Part shown: positions 20,413 through 30,243 of the stretch, one piece after another
Numbering within the stretch: the first letter of the stretch is position 1
Layout of the letters: each line of letters opens with the position of its first letter
DNA from: Shewanella gaetbuli
Lineage (GTDB): Bacteria; Pseudomonadota; Gammaproteobacteria; Enterobacterales; Shewanellaceae
Assembly (NCBI RefSeq): GCF_023284065.1
Contig: NZ_JAKIKP010000006.1
Location: 1 to 64,000, forward strand
DNA: 64,000 nt
Reading direction: 5' to 3'
Notes under the pieces: generated by a model
The model's input: the letters and a program-made list of their open reading frames with translations, nothing else
Told to the model about the DNA's origin: nothing
Databases searched by the model: none
Translations under genes and position numbers: made by a program

Positions 20413-22347
20413 ATGACAGTTCTTTTAATGATTCCACCTATGACCCAATTGAATACGCCTTACCCGGCTACTGCGTATCTAACGGGATTTTTACGTTCTC
20501 AAGGGTATGAGGCTGTTCAGCGGGATCCTGCAATTGAGCTATTTCTTGAAATGATGACCGCGCCTGCCTTAGAGGTGATTCGTCAGCATGTAGAGCAAAA
20601 CTATGAACATTTTGAAGATGATGAATTACCAGAGGTTATTTATCATTTTTTAGCCGAGTTCGACCGTTACCAATTGACGGTTGAAAGCGCTATTCGCTTT
20701 TTACAAGATAAAGACCCAAGTTTAGCTTTACGTATTAATTCACGTCGTTTTTTACCTGAAGGCCCTGCATTTGATGCTATTGCACAAATGGAGGCCGTAT
20801 CGGGTGATGTGTTACAGGCCGCTTTTGGTAACCTAGGTGTGCAAGATAAAGCAAAGTATTTAGCGACCCTGTTTATCAACGATTTATCGGCAGTTATCAC
20901 TCAAGGCGTAGACCCTTATTTTGAAGTCAGTCGTTATGGAGAGAAGTTAGCCGCAGCGAACCCAAGCTTTGATGATTTATATAACACCTTAATGGATGAG
21001 CCAAGTTTTAGCTCAGATATTCTGTCGCAACTTGTCGAGCATTATCTAGAAGAAACACAGCCTAATGTAGTGGCGTTAACCGTGCCTTTTCCGGGCAACA
21101 TGTTAGGTGCATTGCGTATTGCGCAAACCTGTAAGTCAATTAATCCCAATATCCCCATTGTCATGGGCGGTGGATTTATTAATACCGAGTTGCGTGCATT
21201 AAAAGACCCTAGAGTGTTTGAATTTGTTGATTTTATTTGTCTTGATGATGGCGAACGTCCATTACTCACTTTACTGGAATATTTTGCCGGTGAAAGGGAA
21301 ATAGACGATTTAGTGAGAACTTATTTTCTTGCCCAAGATGAGCAAGGGCAGTTATATGTACATTTAAATGAAAACCAAGAGCTTGGGGATATCCCTCAAT
21401 CAGACGTTGGCGCGCCAATTTATGATGGCTTGCCATTAACTGAATATTTATCTCTGTGTGAAATGCTTAATCCTATGCACCGTATTTGGAGTGATGGCCG
21501 TTGGAACAAATTGACCATTGCCCACGGTTGTTATTGGCGTAAGTGTAGCTTTTGCGATGTCAGCTTAGATTATATTGATCGTTTTGATTCAGCCAGTGCT
21601 GATGCCTTAGTGGATAGGATTGAACAGTTAATTGAAGAAACCGGCCAGAGTGGTTTTCACTTTGTTGATGAAGCATTACCGCCAAAGTTATTGTTTACGT
21701 TAGCAAAGTGCTTAATTGAACGCGGTGTGGTCATTAGCTGGTGGGGCAACATTCGCTTTGAAAGAACCTTTAGCCCAGCTCGTTGCCAATTATTAGCAGA
21801 CTCTGGCTGTATTGCAGTTAGTGGCGGGCTTGAAGTGGCATCCGATAGACTATTAAAACTAATGAAAAAAGGCGTTAGTGTTGAGCGTGTTGCGCAGGTT
21901 ACAAAAGCCTTTAGTGATGCCGGCATTCTTGTACACGCTTATTTGATGTATGGCTTTCCGACTCAAACTGAGCAAGAAACCGTGGATTCTTTAGAAATGG
22001 TGCGTCAAATGATGCAGCAAGGCTGCTTTCAATCTGCTTATTGGCACCGCTTTGTGGCAACGGTTCATAGCCCGATTGGGATGAATCCAGAACAGTTTGG
22101 GATTACGCTTGCTGAACGCCCTAATATCACGTTTGCAGAAAATGATGTTGATTTTACCGACCCAACAGGCACCGACCACGAAATGTTAGGTGAGGGGCTT
22201 CGTAAAGCTATTTATAATTACATGCATGGTATCGGTTTTGAGCAGCCTATGAGTTTCTGGTTTGAGCAATCAGTGGCAAAAACGTCGGTGAAGAAAAACC
22301 TTATTTCTAACGCTGTTAGTCAATTGATTATGAGTAATGATGAATAA
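20413..22347 (+). CDS. B12-binding-domain radical SAM protein
   Basis: The protein has 644 residues. The N-terminal half resembles a cobalamin-binding Rossmann-like domain (LTVPFPGNMLGALRIAQTCK, VMGGGFINTELRAL). The radical SAM core starts near residue 370 with the cluster motif HGCYWRKCSFCD. The spacing is Cys-X4-Cys-X2-Cys rather than the usual CX3CX2C. Later core strands follow, such as VDEALPPKLL and SGGLEVASDRLLKLMKKGV. It is monocistronic, with a purine-rich RBS (AAAGGCAGGCT) before ATG. Substrate and pathway cannot be inferred from the neighbours. Confidence 0.88.
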   Translation: MTVLLMIPPMTQLNTPYPATAYLTGFLRSQGYEAVQRDPAIELFLEMMTAPALEVIRQHVEQNYEHFEDDELPEVIYHFLAEFDRYQLTVESAIRFLQDKDPSLALRINSRRFLPEGPAFDAIAQMEAVSGDVLQAAFGNLGVQDKAKYLATLFINDLSAVITQGVDPYFEVSRYGEKLAAANPSFDDLYNTLMDEPSFSSDILSQLVEHYLEETQPNVVALTVPFPGNMLGALRIAQTCKSINPNIPIVMGGGFINTELRALKDPRVFEFVDFICLDDGERPLLTLLEYFAGEREIDDLVRTYFLAQDEQGQLYVHLNENQELGDIPQSDVGAPIYDGLPLTEYLSLCEMLNPMHRIWSDGRWNKLTIAHGCYWRKCSFCDVSLDYIDRFDSASADALVDRIEQLIEETGQSGFHFVDEALPPKLLFTLAKCLIERGVVISWWGNIRFERTFSPARCQLLADSGCIAVSGGLEVASDRLLKLMKKGVSVERVAQVTKAFSDAGILVHAYLMYGFPTQTEQETVDSLEMVRQMMQQGCFQSAYWHRFVATVHSPIGMNPEQFGITLAERPNITFAENDVDFTDPTGTDHEMLGEGLRKAIYNYMHGIGFEQPMSFWFEQSVAKTSVKKNLISNAVSQLIMSNDE

Positions 22348-22476
22348 GCAGGGCAAGGCATAGGGCTGTTGATCTTGCATGCTTGTTTTTGCAGCAAACA
22401 TCAACAGACCTTAGTGTTATTTTAGGTTTCTTTTAAACTTATATAATTGAATCAATTTAATGACATATTTCGATTA

Positions 22477-24033
22477 TTAGTTTGCTGAAAAATCATGACC
22501 TTGATTGATAATTTCTTGCATGCGTTTTTCCATAGCCGCTAAGCGTTCAGGATAACGTTGTGCAAGGTTGTTCATTTCGCCTGTATCGTCGGCTAAATTA
22601 TATAGTTGCCCCTTGGTTTGTAACCCAGTCCGCACATCTTTATTTGCTAACCAATTAGGTGTGCTATTTTTAGCTGGTGCAATGTATTTCCATTGCTTTT
22701 GACGTAACGATAATGTGAAAGACTCTTCTAACATTTCGGTTCGTCCTTCAGCATTGGGGTCTAAAAGTGCATCTAATACATTATCACTGTCAACGGCTTC
22801 TGCATCGGCCAATTCTACTCCTGCTAAAGCCGCTAATGAGGCATAAAGGTCAATATGGGTCATCATGGCATTACTTACCCCTTGTTTGGTTCTGTTTTTT
22901 AGATAAGTAATCATTGGAACACGTGTACCACCTTCTAAGGCACTGTATTTTCCTCCTGAATAAGGGCCTGCAGGCTTATGGTTGCCTACAAGCTCAACAG
23001 CCTTATCTTCATAGCCATCATCTAAAACGGGCCCATTGTCACTAGAAAAAATGACTAATGTGTTTTCCATTAAACCATTAGCTTCAAGAAAGTTCAGGAT
23101 TTTTCCCGTCATCCAATCCATTTGCACAATTGCATCACCTCTTGGGCCCATTTCTGTTTGCCCCACAAATCTTGGGTTCGGGATTCTAGGAACGTGAATA
23201 TCATGAAACGGAAAATATAATAAAAAGGGAGAGTGTTTGTTTTCTTGAATAAAATCAATGGCCTTACCAGTTAATACGTCCGGAAACTCCTCATCTACCC
23301 ACTCGGCAGATTTACCACCAGACATCCAACCGATTCGGCTGATACCGTTGATTATTGTTGCACTATGTTGAGTATCAGCTTGCTGCTTTAATAATTGCGG
23401 GTTTTCAGTTCCAATGGGTCTATCGCTAATGTTTTCGGCATAACTAATCGCAATAGGGTCATTGGGGTCTAAATTCACTATCTGATGATTTTCAAGATAG
23501 ACGGTGGGGACTCTATCGCCTGTAGCAGGAATCAAAAAACTATAATCAAATCCTATTTCCAGTGGTCCAGGTTTTACTTGTCCATTCCAGTTCACATCTC
23601 CATTGCCAAGGCCTAAATGCCATTTGCCTACAACACCTGTTGTATAACTGGCCTTTTTGAGCATTTTAGGCAACGTCTCAATATTAGGATCAATAATCAG
23701 CGGAGCATCCCCTGGTAATATTGCAGCTTTATTTCTAAATGCATACTTGCCAGTTAATAATGAGTAGCGTGAAGGGGTACAGGTGGCTGCTGGACTATGA
23801 GCATCGGTAAATTTAATACCTTTATTGGCTAATTTGTCGATGTTTGGAGTGCTAACTGAGGTAGCGCCATATGAGCTTAAATCGCCGTAGCCTAAATCAT
23901 CAACATAGAAAATAACGATGTTGGGACTTTTATTATTTGTGGCTGTTTTTTCTAAATGCTTTGTTTCACTGCAAGCAGAAAAACAAAACGTTGTTAATAA
24001 GATAGTTAGGGATGTTTTTTTAAACATTTTCAT
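22477..24033 (-). CDS. Lipoprotein sulfatase (type I, formylglycine-dependent)
   Basis: The N-terminus has a lipoprotein signal with lipobox FSAC, so the enzyme is probably anchored in the outer membrane or periplasm. The sulfatase signature CTPSRYSLLTGKY is present, and its Cys would be converted to formylglycine. Metal-site segments YVDDLGYGDLSSYG and FSSDNGPVLDDG are also visible. It hydrolyses sulfate esters, and the substrate is likely a sulfated glycan. It is divergent from a TonB-dependent receptor across 471 bp, an arrangement typical of glycan uptake loci. No sulfatase-maturing enzyme gene is seen nearby. Confidence 0.92.
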   Translation of the reverse strand: MKMFKKTSLTILLTTFCFSACSETKHLEKTATNNKSPNIVIFYVDDLGYGDLSSYGATSVSTPNIDKLANKGIKFTDAHSPAATCTPSRYSLLTGKYAFRNKAAILPGDAPLIIDPNIETLPKMLKKASYTTGVVGKWHLGLGNGDVNWNGQVKPGPLEIGFDYSFLIPATGDRVPTVYLENHQIVNLDPNDPIAISYAENISDRPIGTENPQLLKQQADTQHSATIINGISRIGWMSGGKSAEWVDEEFPDVLTGKAIDFIQENKHSPFLLYFPFHDIHVPRIPNPRFVGQTEMGPRGDAIVQMDWMTGKILNFLEANGLMENTLVIFSSDNGPVLDDGYEDKAVELVGNHKPAGPYSGGKYSALEGGTRVPMITYLKNRTKQGVSNAMMTHIDLYASLAALAGVELADAEAVDSDNVLDALLDPNAEGRTEMLEESFTLSLRQKQWKYIAPAKNSTPNWLANKDVRTGLQTKGQLYNLADDTGEMNNLAQRYPERLAAMEKRMQEIINQGHDFSAN

Positions 24034-24504
24034 TCCTTTAGTAATTGTGTTTTAAATTAAATATGAAAAGTTAAAAGTCCAATAAACAAGGTTTTTAATC
24101 TGCTGGGTATTTAAATTTTTTGGTGTTTTTAATTAAGCTACATCAAAGTAATGGTAGGTTCAATTATTTATCAGTTCTATTTTTTGATAATGATAATAGA
24201 TTGATTGTTTAGATTTTATTTTTTCTAATAGTACGTTGTTATTGTCAGGTAAACGTTTTCATTTTTGATATTGTTGCAGGTTTTTTCATATGATAAATAT
24301 TAAGATGTGGGATATTTTTTAAATAAATGTTTTGAAATAAATATTTCGCAATTTTTCAAATGTTGTTCTTGGGTGTTTTCAAATGTTGTTCTTAGATAAC
24401 CTGTCATCATTGTTTTTAATGATTGGTTATGAACTATTTGATTATGCTTACACATTATTTATTTATTTATTAATAATAATTATTTTAATTATGGGGAGAA
24501 GCAA
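24034..24504. promoter_or_regulatory. Divergent sulfatase / receptor control region with paired 18-bp direct repeats
   Basis: This AT-rich, gene-free region separates the divergent sulfatase and receptor genes. It contains an exact 18-bp direct repeat, TTTTCAAATGTTGTTCTT, at 24353-24370 and 24376-24393. The 23-bp spacing places both copies on nearly the same face of the helix. The copies lie 110-150 bp upstream of the receptor start. They look like a binding site for a regulator not encoded in the window. I did not find an unambiguous -35/-10 pair. Confidence 0.6.
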
Positions 24505-27144
24505 ATGTTTACTTTAAAAAAGTTGACTATAATCGCTTCAGCGGTGACAGCGTTAATAGGGCCAAAAATTGCTTTGGCCAATGAGCAAGTTAATAACACT
24601 AATATAGAAGAGCCAATAGAAAAAATTGCTGTACTGGGTATTAGAACCAGTACGATTAATTCAGTGGATCAAAAAAGAAGTTCTCAAGAAATTTCAGACA
24701 GCATTACAGCTGAAGATATTGGTAAATTTCCTGATTTGAATGTGGCAGAGTCATTACAACGGATATCTGGAATACAAATCTCACGCTCTCGCGGCGAAGC
24801 ATCAGGCATTGCAATTCGTGGATTAGATGAGGTGGCAACTCTGTTAAATGGCCGTAATTATTTTGGGGGAGCATCAGATTTAAGCATTAATCGCTTTGCA
24901 AGTTTCGAAGATATTCCGGCTGAGTTAGTGGGTTCAGTTAAGGTATATAAGTCTATTTCAGCTGATTTACTTGAAGGAGGAATTGGTGGTGTTGTCGATA
25001 TTGAAAGAACCAATTCACTTAGCTTAGATGGTTTTACATTAGTCGGTAGTGTAAAAGGTCACTATGGAGATTTAGCACAAGACTGGTCGCCACGAGGCTC
25101 AATTGTAACCGGTAATAATTGGGATTTAGATAATGACCAAAGGATTGGGGTCATTTTTGGTTTTTCATATTTAGAAAGAGCTTTTAGAGAAGATTTAGTT
25201 CGAAATTCAAAACCTACAAGTATTGCAGGGACTTTCCCTAGTGGTACAGCTCCTGCTGATACCATTGCGTCTGCATCTATCAATGCATCGCCAGCATGGG
25301 GAGATCGAGAAAGAACCGTTTATTCTGTAGGTGTTGATTTTGAAGCAAGCAAAAATACTTCTTTTTATTTTGATGCAGGCTACACAGATTATTCAACAAC
25401 CCAATATAGGCAAGAGTTTGTATGGGGATTTGATGGTAAAAATGTAACCGACGCTGATTTTAGCAATGTTAACGGTGGCAATCGATATCCTAAAAGCGTC
25501 GACCTTAGTGATATGAATTTTGATGTTTTAAGTATGATTGATGATCGATACACCACAACCTATGATGCCGCAATAGGTTTTGAAAATGTAAATGACTCTT
25601 GGGCTTTAAGTGGTGAAATAAGTTATGTCGACACTGATAACGATACCGCATTTCGAAATTCAAGAATTAGAGATAATTGGAATGCCTTACCTGTCGTTGT
25701 GAGTAATGCTGGTTCACCGAGTCAACCTCCTTCAGTTGATTTTAAAAGTTTCGATTACACCAATGCAAATAACTTTAACCAAGTACAGTGGCGACATGAA
25801 AGTCGTCAGTTAACCGCTGATGAATCTGCAATAAAGTTTGATGCCGACTTTTTTATTGATGATAGCTTTTTTACATCAATTGAAACCGGAGTGCGTTACG
25901 CTCGTTTGAATACACTTAAGAATATTCAAAATAACCATGTTTTTGATGCTTCGGGTAATACATACGGTAGTGATGACCCTCTTAATTTAGTTGAACCTAG
26001 TGTCTGGAATAACTTTATGGATAATTATAATGGTGGAAACTTCCCCAATAATTATCTCGCTATCAATCCAAAGTATTTATTGTCAAAAGATTCACAAATT
26101 CGTAGTCAATATGGCATTGGTTTGCAATCTGAAATAGAGAATCCTAGAGATTATTTTGACTATAGTGAAGAAACGAGTGCGATTTATTTAAAAGCCAATT
26201 TTAATGATGAATTTGGTGGTATTTTTGTTAGTGGTAACTTTGGCCTAAGATATGTGCGAGCAGATACATTAGCGGATTACTTTTTTAATACGGGTAATCA
26301 AGACAGTAGTGGTAGCGATATTTATGAAACAACGAATAGTAGTAAAGATTATGATGAAGTTTTGCCATCCTTTAATATAAACTTTGAGTTAACTGACGAG
26401 CTAATGTTAAGACTTGCGGGGTCAAGCACTATAGCAAGGCCGCATTTTGGTGATATGGCACCTTCGCTCAACTTAAACTATGAGCAAGGCCGTGGCACAG
26501 GTGGTAACCCAGATTTAGAACCGTTTACTGCAGATAGTTTAGATTTATCGCTAGAATATTACTTCGGCCAAGGTGGTTTGTTGTCATCAGCGATTTTTTA
26601 TAAAAATGTTGATGGGTTTTTACAAACAACTGAAAATGTTGAAAATATAAGTGGGACAGATTTTGTTATTTTACGCAAAAGTAATGGCGAATCAGGTAAA
26701 GTTCAAGGGGTTGAGTTGTCTTATCAACAATTTTTTGACTTTTTACCGAGTCCTTTTGATGGTTTAGGTGTTCAAGCAAACTATACCTATGTTGATTCTG
26801 ATGTACCGTCTCCGAACCCTGAACTGCCTAATATTTCTTTAGAAGGCTTATCAGACAATAGTTATAACTTAGTAGCCATATATGAAAATGATTTTTTCTC
26901 TGGTCGCTTATCTTATAATTACCGTTCAGACTTTTTAGTGAGTACTGAGGTTGAGCAAGAGGGATTCGGCCAACTTGATGCATCACTCTCTTATACAATA
27001 AATGATAACTTCCGCATTAGTTTAGATGCACTTAACTTGTTACGTAGAGAGCATCACGAGTTCCGTGCTGGTGACTCTCAAGACCCGTATCATTGGATAG
27101 CAACTGAAAGGCAGGTTTTGGCAGGATTTACTTATAAATATTAA
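24505..27144 (+). CDS. TonB-dependent outer-membrane receptor
   Basis: This 879-residue receptor has a signal peptide (TIIASAVTALIGPKIALA). A TonB-box-like stretch, IEKIAVLGIR, is followed by the plug domain (FPDLNVAESLQRISGIQISR, SGIAIRGLDEVATLLNGRN). A long beta-barrel ends in an aromatic residue (GFTYKY), as expected for outer-membrane insertion. It resembles the large Caulobacter-type (TIGR01782-like) receptors that import oligosaccharides. Divergence from the sulfatase suggests import of a sulfated glycan, which is inference. The RBS GGGGAGAAGCAA precedes ATG. Confidence 0.92.
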   Translation: MFTLKKLTIIASAVTALIGPKIALANEQVNNTNIEEPIEKIAVLGIRTSTINSVDQKRSSQEISDSITAEDIGKFPDLNVAESLQRISGIQISRSRGEASGIAIRGLDEVATLLNGRNYFGGASDLSINRFASFEDIPAELVGSVKVYKSISADLLEGGIGGVVDIERTNSLSLDGFTLVGSVKGHYGDLAQDWSPRGSIVTGNNWDLDNDQRIGVIFGFSYLERAFREDLVRNSKPTSIAGTFPSGTAPADTIASASINASPAWGDRERTVYSVGVDFEASKNTSFYFDAGYTDYSTTQYRQEFVWGFDGKNVTDADFSNVNGGNRYPKSVDLSDMNFDVLSMIDDRYTTTYDAAIGFENVNDSWALSGEISYVDTDNDTAFRNSRIRDNWNALPVVVSNAGSPSQPPSVDFKSFDYTNANNFNQVQWRHESRQLTADESAIKFDADFFIDDSFFTSIETGVRYARLNTLKNIQNNHVFDASGNTYGSDDPLNLVEPSVWNNFMDNYNGGNFPNNYLAINPKYLLSKDSQIRSQYGIGLQSEIENPRDYFDYSEETSAIYLKANFNDEFGGIFVSGNFGLRYVRADTLADYFFNTGNQDSSGSDIYETTNSSKDYDEVLPSFNINFELTDELMLRLAGSSTIARPHFGDMAPSLNLNYEQGRGTGGNPDLEPFTADSLDLSLEYYFGQGGLLSSAIFYKNVDGFLQTTENVENISGTDFVILRKSNGESGKVQGVELSYQQFFDFLPSPFDGLGVQANYTYVDSDVPSPNPELPNISLEGLSDNSYNLVAIYENDFFSGRLSYNYRSDFLVSTEVEQEGFGQLDASLSYTINDNFRISLDALNLLRREHHEFRAGDSQDPYHWIATERQVLAGFTYKY

Positions 27145-27471
27145 TATTTTCTAGAACAAACTAAATTCTAGCTTACTTTATTTCTAGTATGTTTTTTTAA
27201 GCACTAAAAGTTAAAGTGGGTTAGGATTTCTCGTTAAATAAGTTTACTTGTCGTTTGCTATGTTAGTTAGCATGGTTTTGTAAACAGCACTACTTCTTGG
27301 TTCTAACTCTCATCTTGCTTGTTAAAGTTCGAAAGGTTTGATGTGTTTACATCGAACGATCCTTTAAACCGCAGTACTATTTTAAATGGAACTATTCTAA
27401 ATTAAATCGCGATTTTTTGTGTAAGACTTTCTATTTTTTGTTAGCTTTTTTTGGCTAAACTTATGTTTTTA
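27145..27471. other. AT-rich intergenic stretch after the receptor
   Basis: I see no gene here. An imperfect hairpin at 27332-27365 (GATGT-GTTT-ACATC core with AAAGG...CCTTT outside) has no clear T-run, so it is not a convincing terminator. The region leads into the dispersed repeat at 27472. Confidence 0.5.
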
Positions 27472-27600
27472 GCGTAGGAAAAATACTTGAGAGCAAGGCA
27501 GATTTTTTCGATAAGTAGTTATTCTACAATTAAAAAATCTAACGCTGTTATCGAGTATTTTAACAAGCTAGGGTGAGCAATTATGTATCACGATTGGTAT
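27472..27600 (+). repeat. Dispersed ~128-bp intergenic repeat, copy B
   Basis: This is the inverted partner of 9983-10108. Read on the + strand it begins GCGTAGGAAAAATACTTG and ends CGATTGGTAT. The central TAGTTATTCTACAATTAAA and AATCTAACGCTGTT are shared with copy A (reverse complement). There is no coding sequence. The 27601-27743 stretch that follows also shows no gene. Confidence 0.85.
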
Positions 27601-27743
27601 TAATAGGCTCTATGTTATCTGTGGTGATAACGATGTTGGTAGGTGCGCTAATATCATTAGGTTTAGGTGTGAGAATTAACTAATCCGCTAGTCAGGATAG
27701 AAAAGTATTTAGCGATTAATACAATTAGTGCAGATGAATTAAC

Positions 27744-27782
27744 AAAAAAGCCTGTAATCATTGAATGATTACAGGCTTTTTT
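27744..27782. terminator. Terminator downstream of tRNA-Pro
   Basis: A near-perfect palindrome has the stem AAAAAAGCCTGTAATCATT and its complement with flanking A and T runs. It lies 10 bp beyond the CCA end of the minus-strand tRNA. It should end tRNA transcription and is symmetric enough to act on both strands. Confidence 0.93.
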
Positions 27783-27792
27783 GATTTTAATT

Positions 27793-27869
27793 TGGTCGGT
27801 ATGAGAGGATTCGAACCTCCGACCCCTGACACCCCATGACAGTGCGCTACCGGGCTGCGCTACATACCG
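27793..27869 (-). tRNA. proL: tRNA-Pro (anticodon GGG), proL type
   Basis: The 77-nt gene has an acceptor stem CGGTATG / CATACCG and an encoded ACCA end. The D-arm is GCGCAGCCCGGTAGCGC and the T-arm GTCGGAGGTTCGAATCCTC. The anticodon loop is TGGGGTG within CTGTC...TGTCAG, giving anticodon GGG (reads CCC and CCU). It closely follows E. coli proL. A strong terminator lies just downstream. It shows no sign of being an integration site: the flanks are undisturbed and the only integrase is 15 kb away. Confidence 0.96.
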
Positions 27870-28031
27870 AGTTTTAAATCGCTTCACAATAAAAATGAGG
27901 TGATTGCTGAGCGAGAAAGCACTTTAGCAATTGCTAGGGCGGTGCGCAAGTACTTCGTTAATCAGCATTTATTGACTGATTAGATAATGCTCAAAAAACT
28001 AACAATTATAATGAATCAAATGTGACGATAG

Positions 28032-29825
28032 TTAATTATGGTACAGTCGGCGACCTTCACGCATGACTTGAATTAACTCTGGCGCACTCATTTTTTTCTT
28101 TAGCCTCGTTTTATATTCTTTATCGTAAATGCGATATTTTCCGTAGCGGCCGAGTACGGTAATTTCATTTTCTTGATAAATGGCAAATTCACGACTGTTA
28201 CCAATATATATCCAAGGTTCACTATTGGGCTCAAGTAAACTTCTGCCTGAACTGTATTGCTCACTTGGGGTCGTGCACCCTAGCACTCGACTCAGTAATG
28301 TAGGTGCAATACCATAGTGGCTAGTACGATAATTAATAACCTTTGATTGAACCTGTTGAGGCCAAGATATGATTAAGGGCACTTTAACGTTTGCTGGTGA
28401 TAAGTCGCGTCTGGCATCATCAATATTACTGGTAAATACTTGACCATAAGTGCCTGTAATAATTAACAGAGTTTGGTCGTCAATGGTTGGAAATAATTGA
28501 CTCAACTGTTGATCAATAAAGTGTAATGACTGGCGGTATTGGTTAAATAATACTTTTTCAGCCGGTTTTAAGTCCATTGGGGGCTTGACCGTTTCTATAC
28601 CCAAAAAACCGACGGGCGTGTCATAATCTTGTGGTGCAGATAAATTGACGATACTAAACCATGGTTGGTTTTGAGACTGTTGCCATTGCTGGAAGTGCGC
28701 AATATTTGTCTGGTCTGCAGCTGCACGTCCCTCATTATGTTCACTAATATTAACTTTAAAACCGTTAAATGTTGCCCCAGAAAGGCTGAGTTCTGCTGGC
28801 GTTCTAGACGTAAATAGCGCTAAGTTATAATGCTGTTTTTCTAGTTCAGTGTTAAGTACTGGCTGAATATGTTCAAAATCTTTTTTGTCGCTGTAATTAC
28901 CTTGTAAACCATACATTATGGTAAACATGCTGCTACTAAACTGAGTTGCGCCAGTATAATGCTGTTTAAAGTTTAATGCTTTTTGTCCATATTGGTTAAG
29001 GTATGGCATGGTGTTTTCATCCACCATGTCAGCTCGTAAGCCGTCAATAGTGACTATTAGTACATTAGGGGATGTTTCAGGTTGGCATTGTAATGCCGCT
29101 AATGGGTAACTTAAATTAGAACTTGAATGTGGCGGTATATCACTAACAACCGTTGAACTATCAACGCCATGACTTTCCATAAAGGTTTTAGCTGTTGCAG
29201 GGTAGGACACCGGATAAGCATCGTCAAAACGGGTGATGTCAGTGACGTCAGCAGCGTCGGCCCAAATATGAATTAAATGACTGCTGACAAAACAAGTGCC
29301 GACAAACATTACCACTTTATAACCCCATTGTTTCTTCTGAATTTTCTCAATTCTTTTCCACAAAAAATTGGCCGCAATAAGCTCAATGAATACAATGGCA
29401 ACAGGGGTGATAATATAGGATGTACTGTGTAATAAAGCGTTTAAATCTTGCCAGGCTAAGTCAAAAGCGAAAGGACTTAAATGTATGCCATAGTCATCGT
29501 AAATAACCGTGTCATAAAGTAAAATGTATAGCGCTATTGATGCTACAAAAGCTGAATAACCGCGTAATATTTTCGAATAAGGCAGCAGTAATGTGACAGG
29601 AAAGATAAAAACAACGTAAGTAATAAACGCCAGAAAAGTAAAATGGCCAATAGTGCTGAGGATAAGGTATCCCCAACTAATGAAAGAATCGGGTTGACCA
29701 ATACTGCTAATGTATCTGGAGCCAATAATCATAGCGAGCATGCCATTGAAGAAGGCAAACCAATGCCCCCAATTCACAAGGCGAGAGACTTTGTCTCGTG
29801 CCATTTGTTTTCTACGCTCGATCAT
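28032..29825 (-). CDS. yejM: Inner-membrane sulfatase-like protein YejM/PbgA (LapC), DUF3413
   Basis: The start aligns with E. coli YejM (MIERRKQMARDKVSRLVNWG against the family's N-terminus with WGHWF). Five transmembrane segments lie within the first ~190 residues, then a periplasmic alkaline-phosphatase-fold domain with VLIVTIDGLRADMVDE. The sulfatase Cys/Ser-x-P-S-R motif is absent, consistent with a non-catalytic regulator. In E. coli this protein controls LpxC turnover and LPS synthesis via LapB/FtsH. It lies directly downstream of yejL and divergent from yejK, as in Enterobacteria. At 597 residues it is close to the E. coli length (586). Confidence 0.93.
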   Translation of the reverse strand: MIERRKQMARDKVSRLVNWGHWFAFFNGMLAMIIGSRYISSIGQPDSFISWGYLILSTIGHFTFLAFITYVVFIFPVTLLLPYSKILRGYSAFVASIALYILLYDTVIYDDYGIHLSPFAFDLAWQDLNALLHSTSYIITPVAIVFIELIAANFLWKRIEKIQKKQWGYKVVMFVGTCFVSSHLIHIWADAADVTDITRFDDAYPVSYPATAKTFMESHGVDSSTVVSDIPPHSSSNLSYPLAALQCQPETSPNVLIVTIDGLRADMVDENTMPYLNQYGQKALNFKQHYTGATQFSSSMFTIMYGLQGNYSDKKDFEHIQPVLNTELEKQHYNLALFTSRTPAELSLSGATFNGFKVNISEHNEGRAAADQTNIAHFQQWQQSQNQPWFSIVNLSAPQDYDTPVGFLGIETVKPPMDLKPAEKVLFNQYRQSLHFIDQQLSQLFPTIDDQTLLIITGTYGQVFTSNIDDARRDLSPANVKVPLIISWPQQVQSKVINYRTSHYGIAPTLLSRVLGCTTPSEQYSSGRSLLEPNSEPWIYIGNSREFAIYQENEITVLGRYGKYRIYDKEYKTRLKKKMSAPELIQVMREGRRLYHN

Positions 29826-29876
29826 TGAATATTTGGCCCCTTAATTGTTTAAGCTAACGTTGAAAAACTTTCGGTA

Positions 29877-30089
29877 TTATTTAACCGATTGTGTCAGTGC
29901 TTTGGCAAATTGCTCTGCAACCGCTTGACGAGATTCCGCTGGAACCTTTTTTTCTAGCAAGTGAGTCACACAATTGCCTAAAACCATTAAGCTTAGGTCG
30001 GTAGGTGATTGATGTTTGTTAAGCACGGCTAATAATTCAGCGATAAGCGCTTCTACTTGAGCATTAGTGTATTTTGATTGAATGGCCAT
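29877..30089 (-). CDS. yejL: YejL family protein (DUF1414)
   Basis: This small soluble protein of 70 residues contains the family core SPTDLSLMVLGNCVTHLL. By homology the start is the ATG at 30089 (MAIQSKYTNAQVEAL), matching E. coli YejL. An in-frame TTG ten codons upstream is unlikely. The function is unknown. It is conserved next to yejM and probably co-transcribed with it, and divergent from yejK. Confidence 0.92.
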   Translation of the reverse strand: MAIQSKYTNAQVEALIAELLAVLNKHQSPTDLSLMVLGNCVTHLLEKKVPAESRQAVAEQFAKALTQSVK

Positions 30090-30243
30090 ATTAATTTTTG
30101 AATCTAAAAGAGTTAACAATTGTGCATATGATAACGGATTTCATTGAAACTCGCCTCATGTTTTCTATACCTGTATAGCTAAATCGTTATATCATGTTCG
30201 ACTATCTATACTGTAACTCTGTCATTTAAAGGTTAGCGAATTT

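Noticed and set aside
22367-22403. Terminator between the radical SAM and sulfatase genes
   Set aside because: TGTTGAT...ATCAACA pairs, but the loop is long and no T-run follows, so I did not call it.
27793-27869. tRNA-Pro as the integration site of the phage-like element
   Set aside because: The integrase is 15 kb away and the tRNA has an intact 3' end with ordinary flanking genes and no integrase beside it.
27663-27887. Minus-strand ORF of 74 residues
   Set aside because: It runs through the tRNA-Pro gene and its terminator, so it is not coding.
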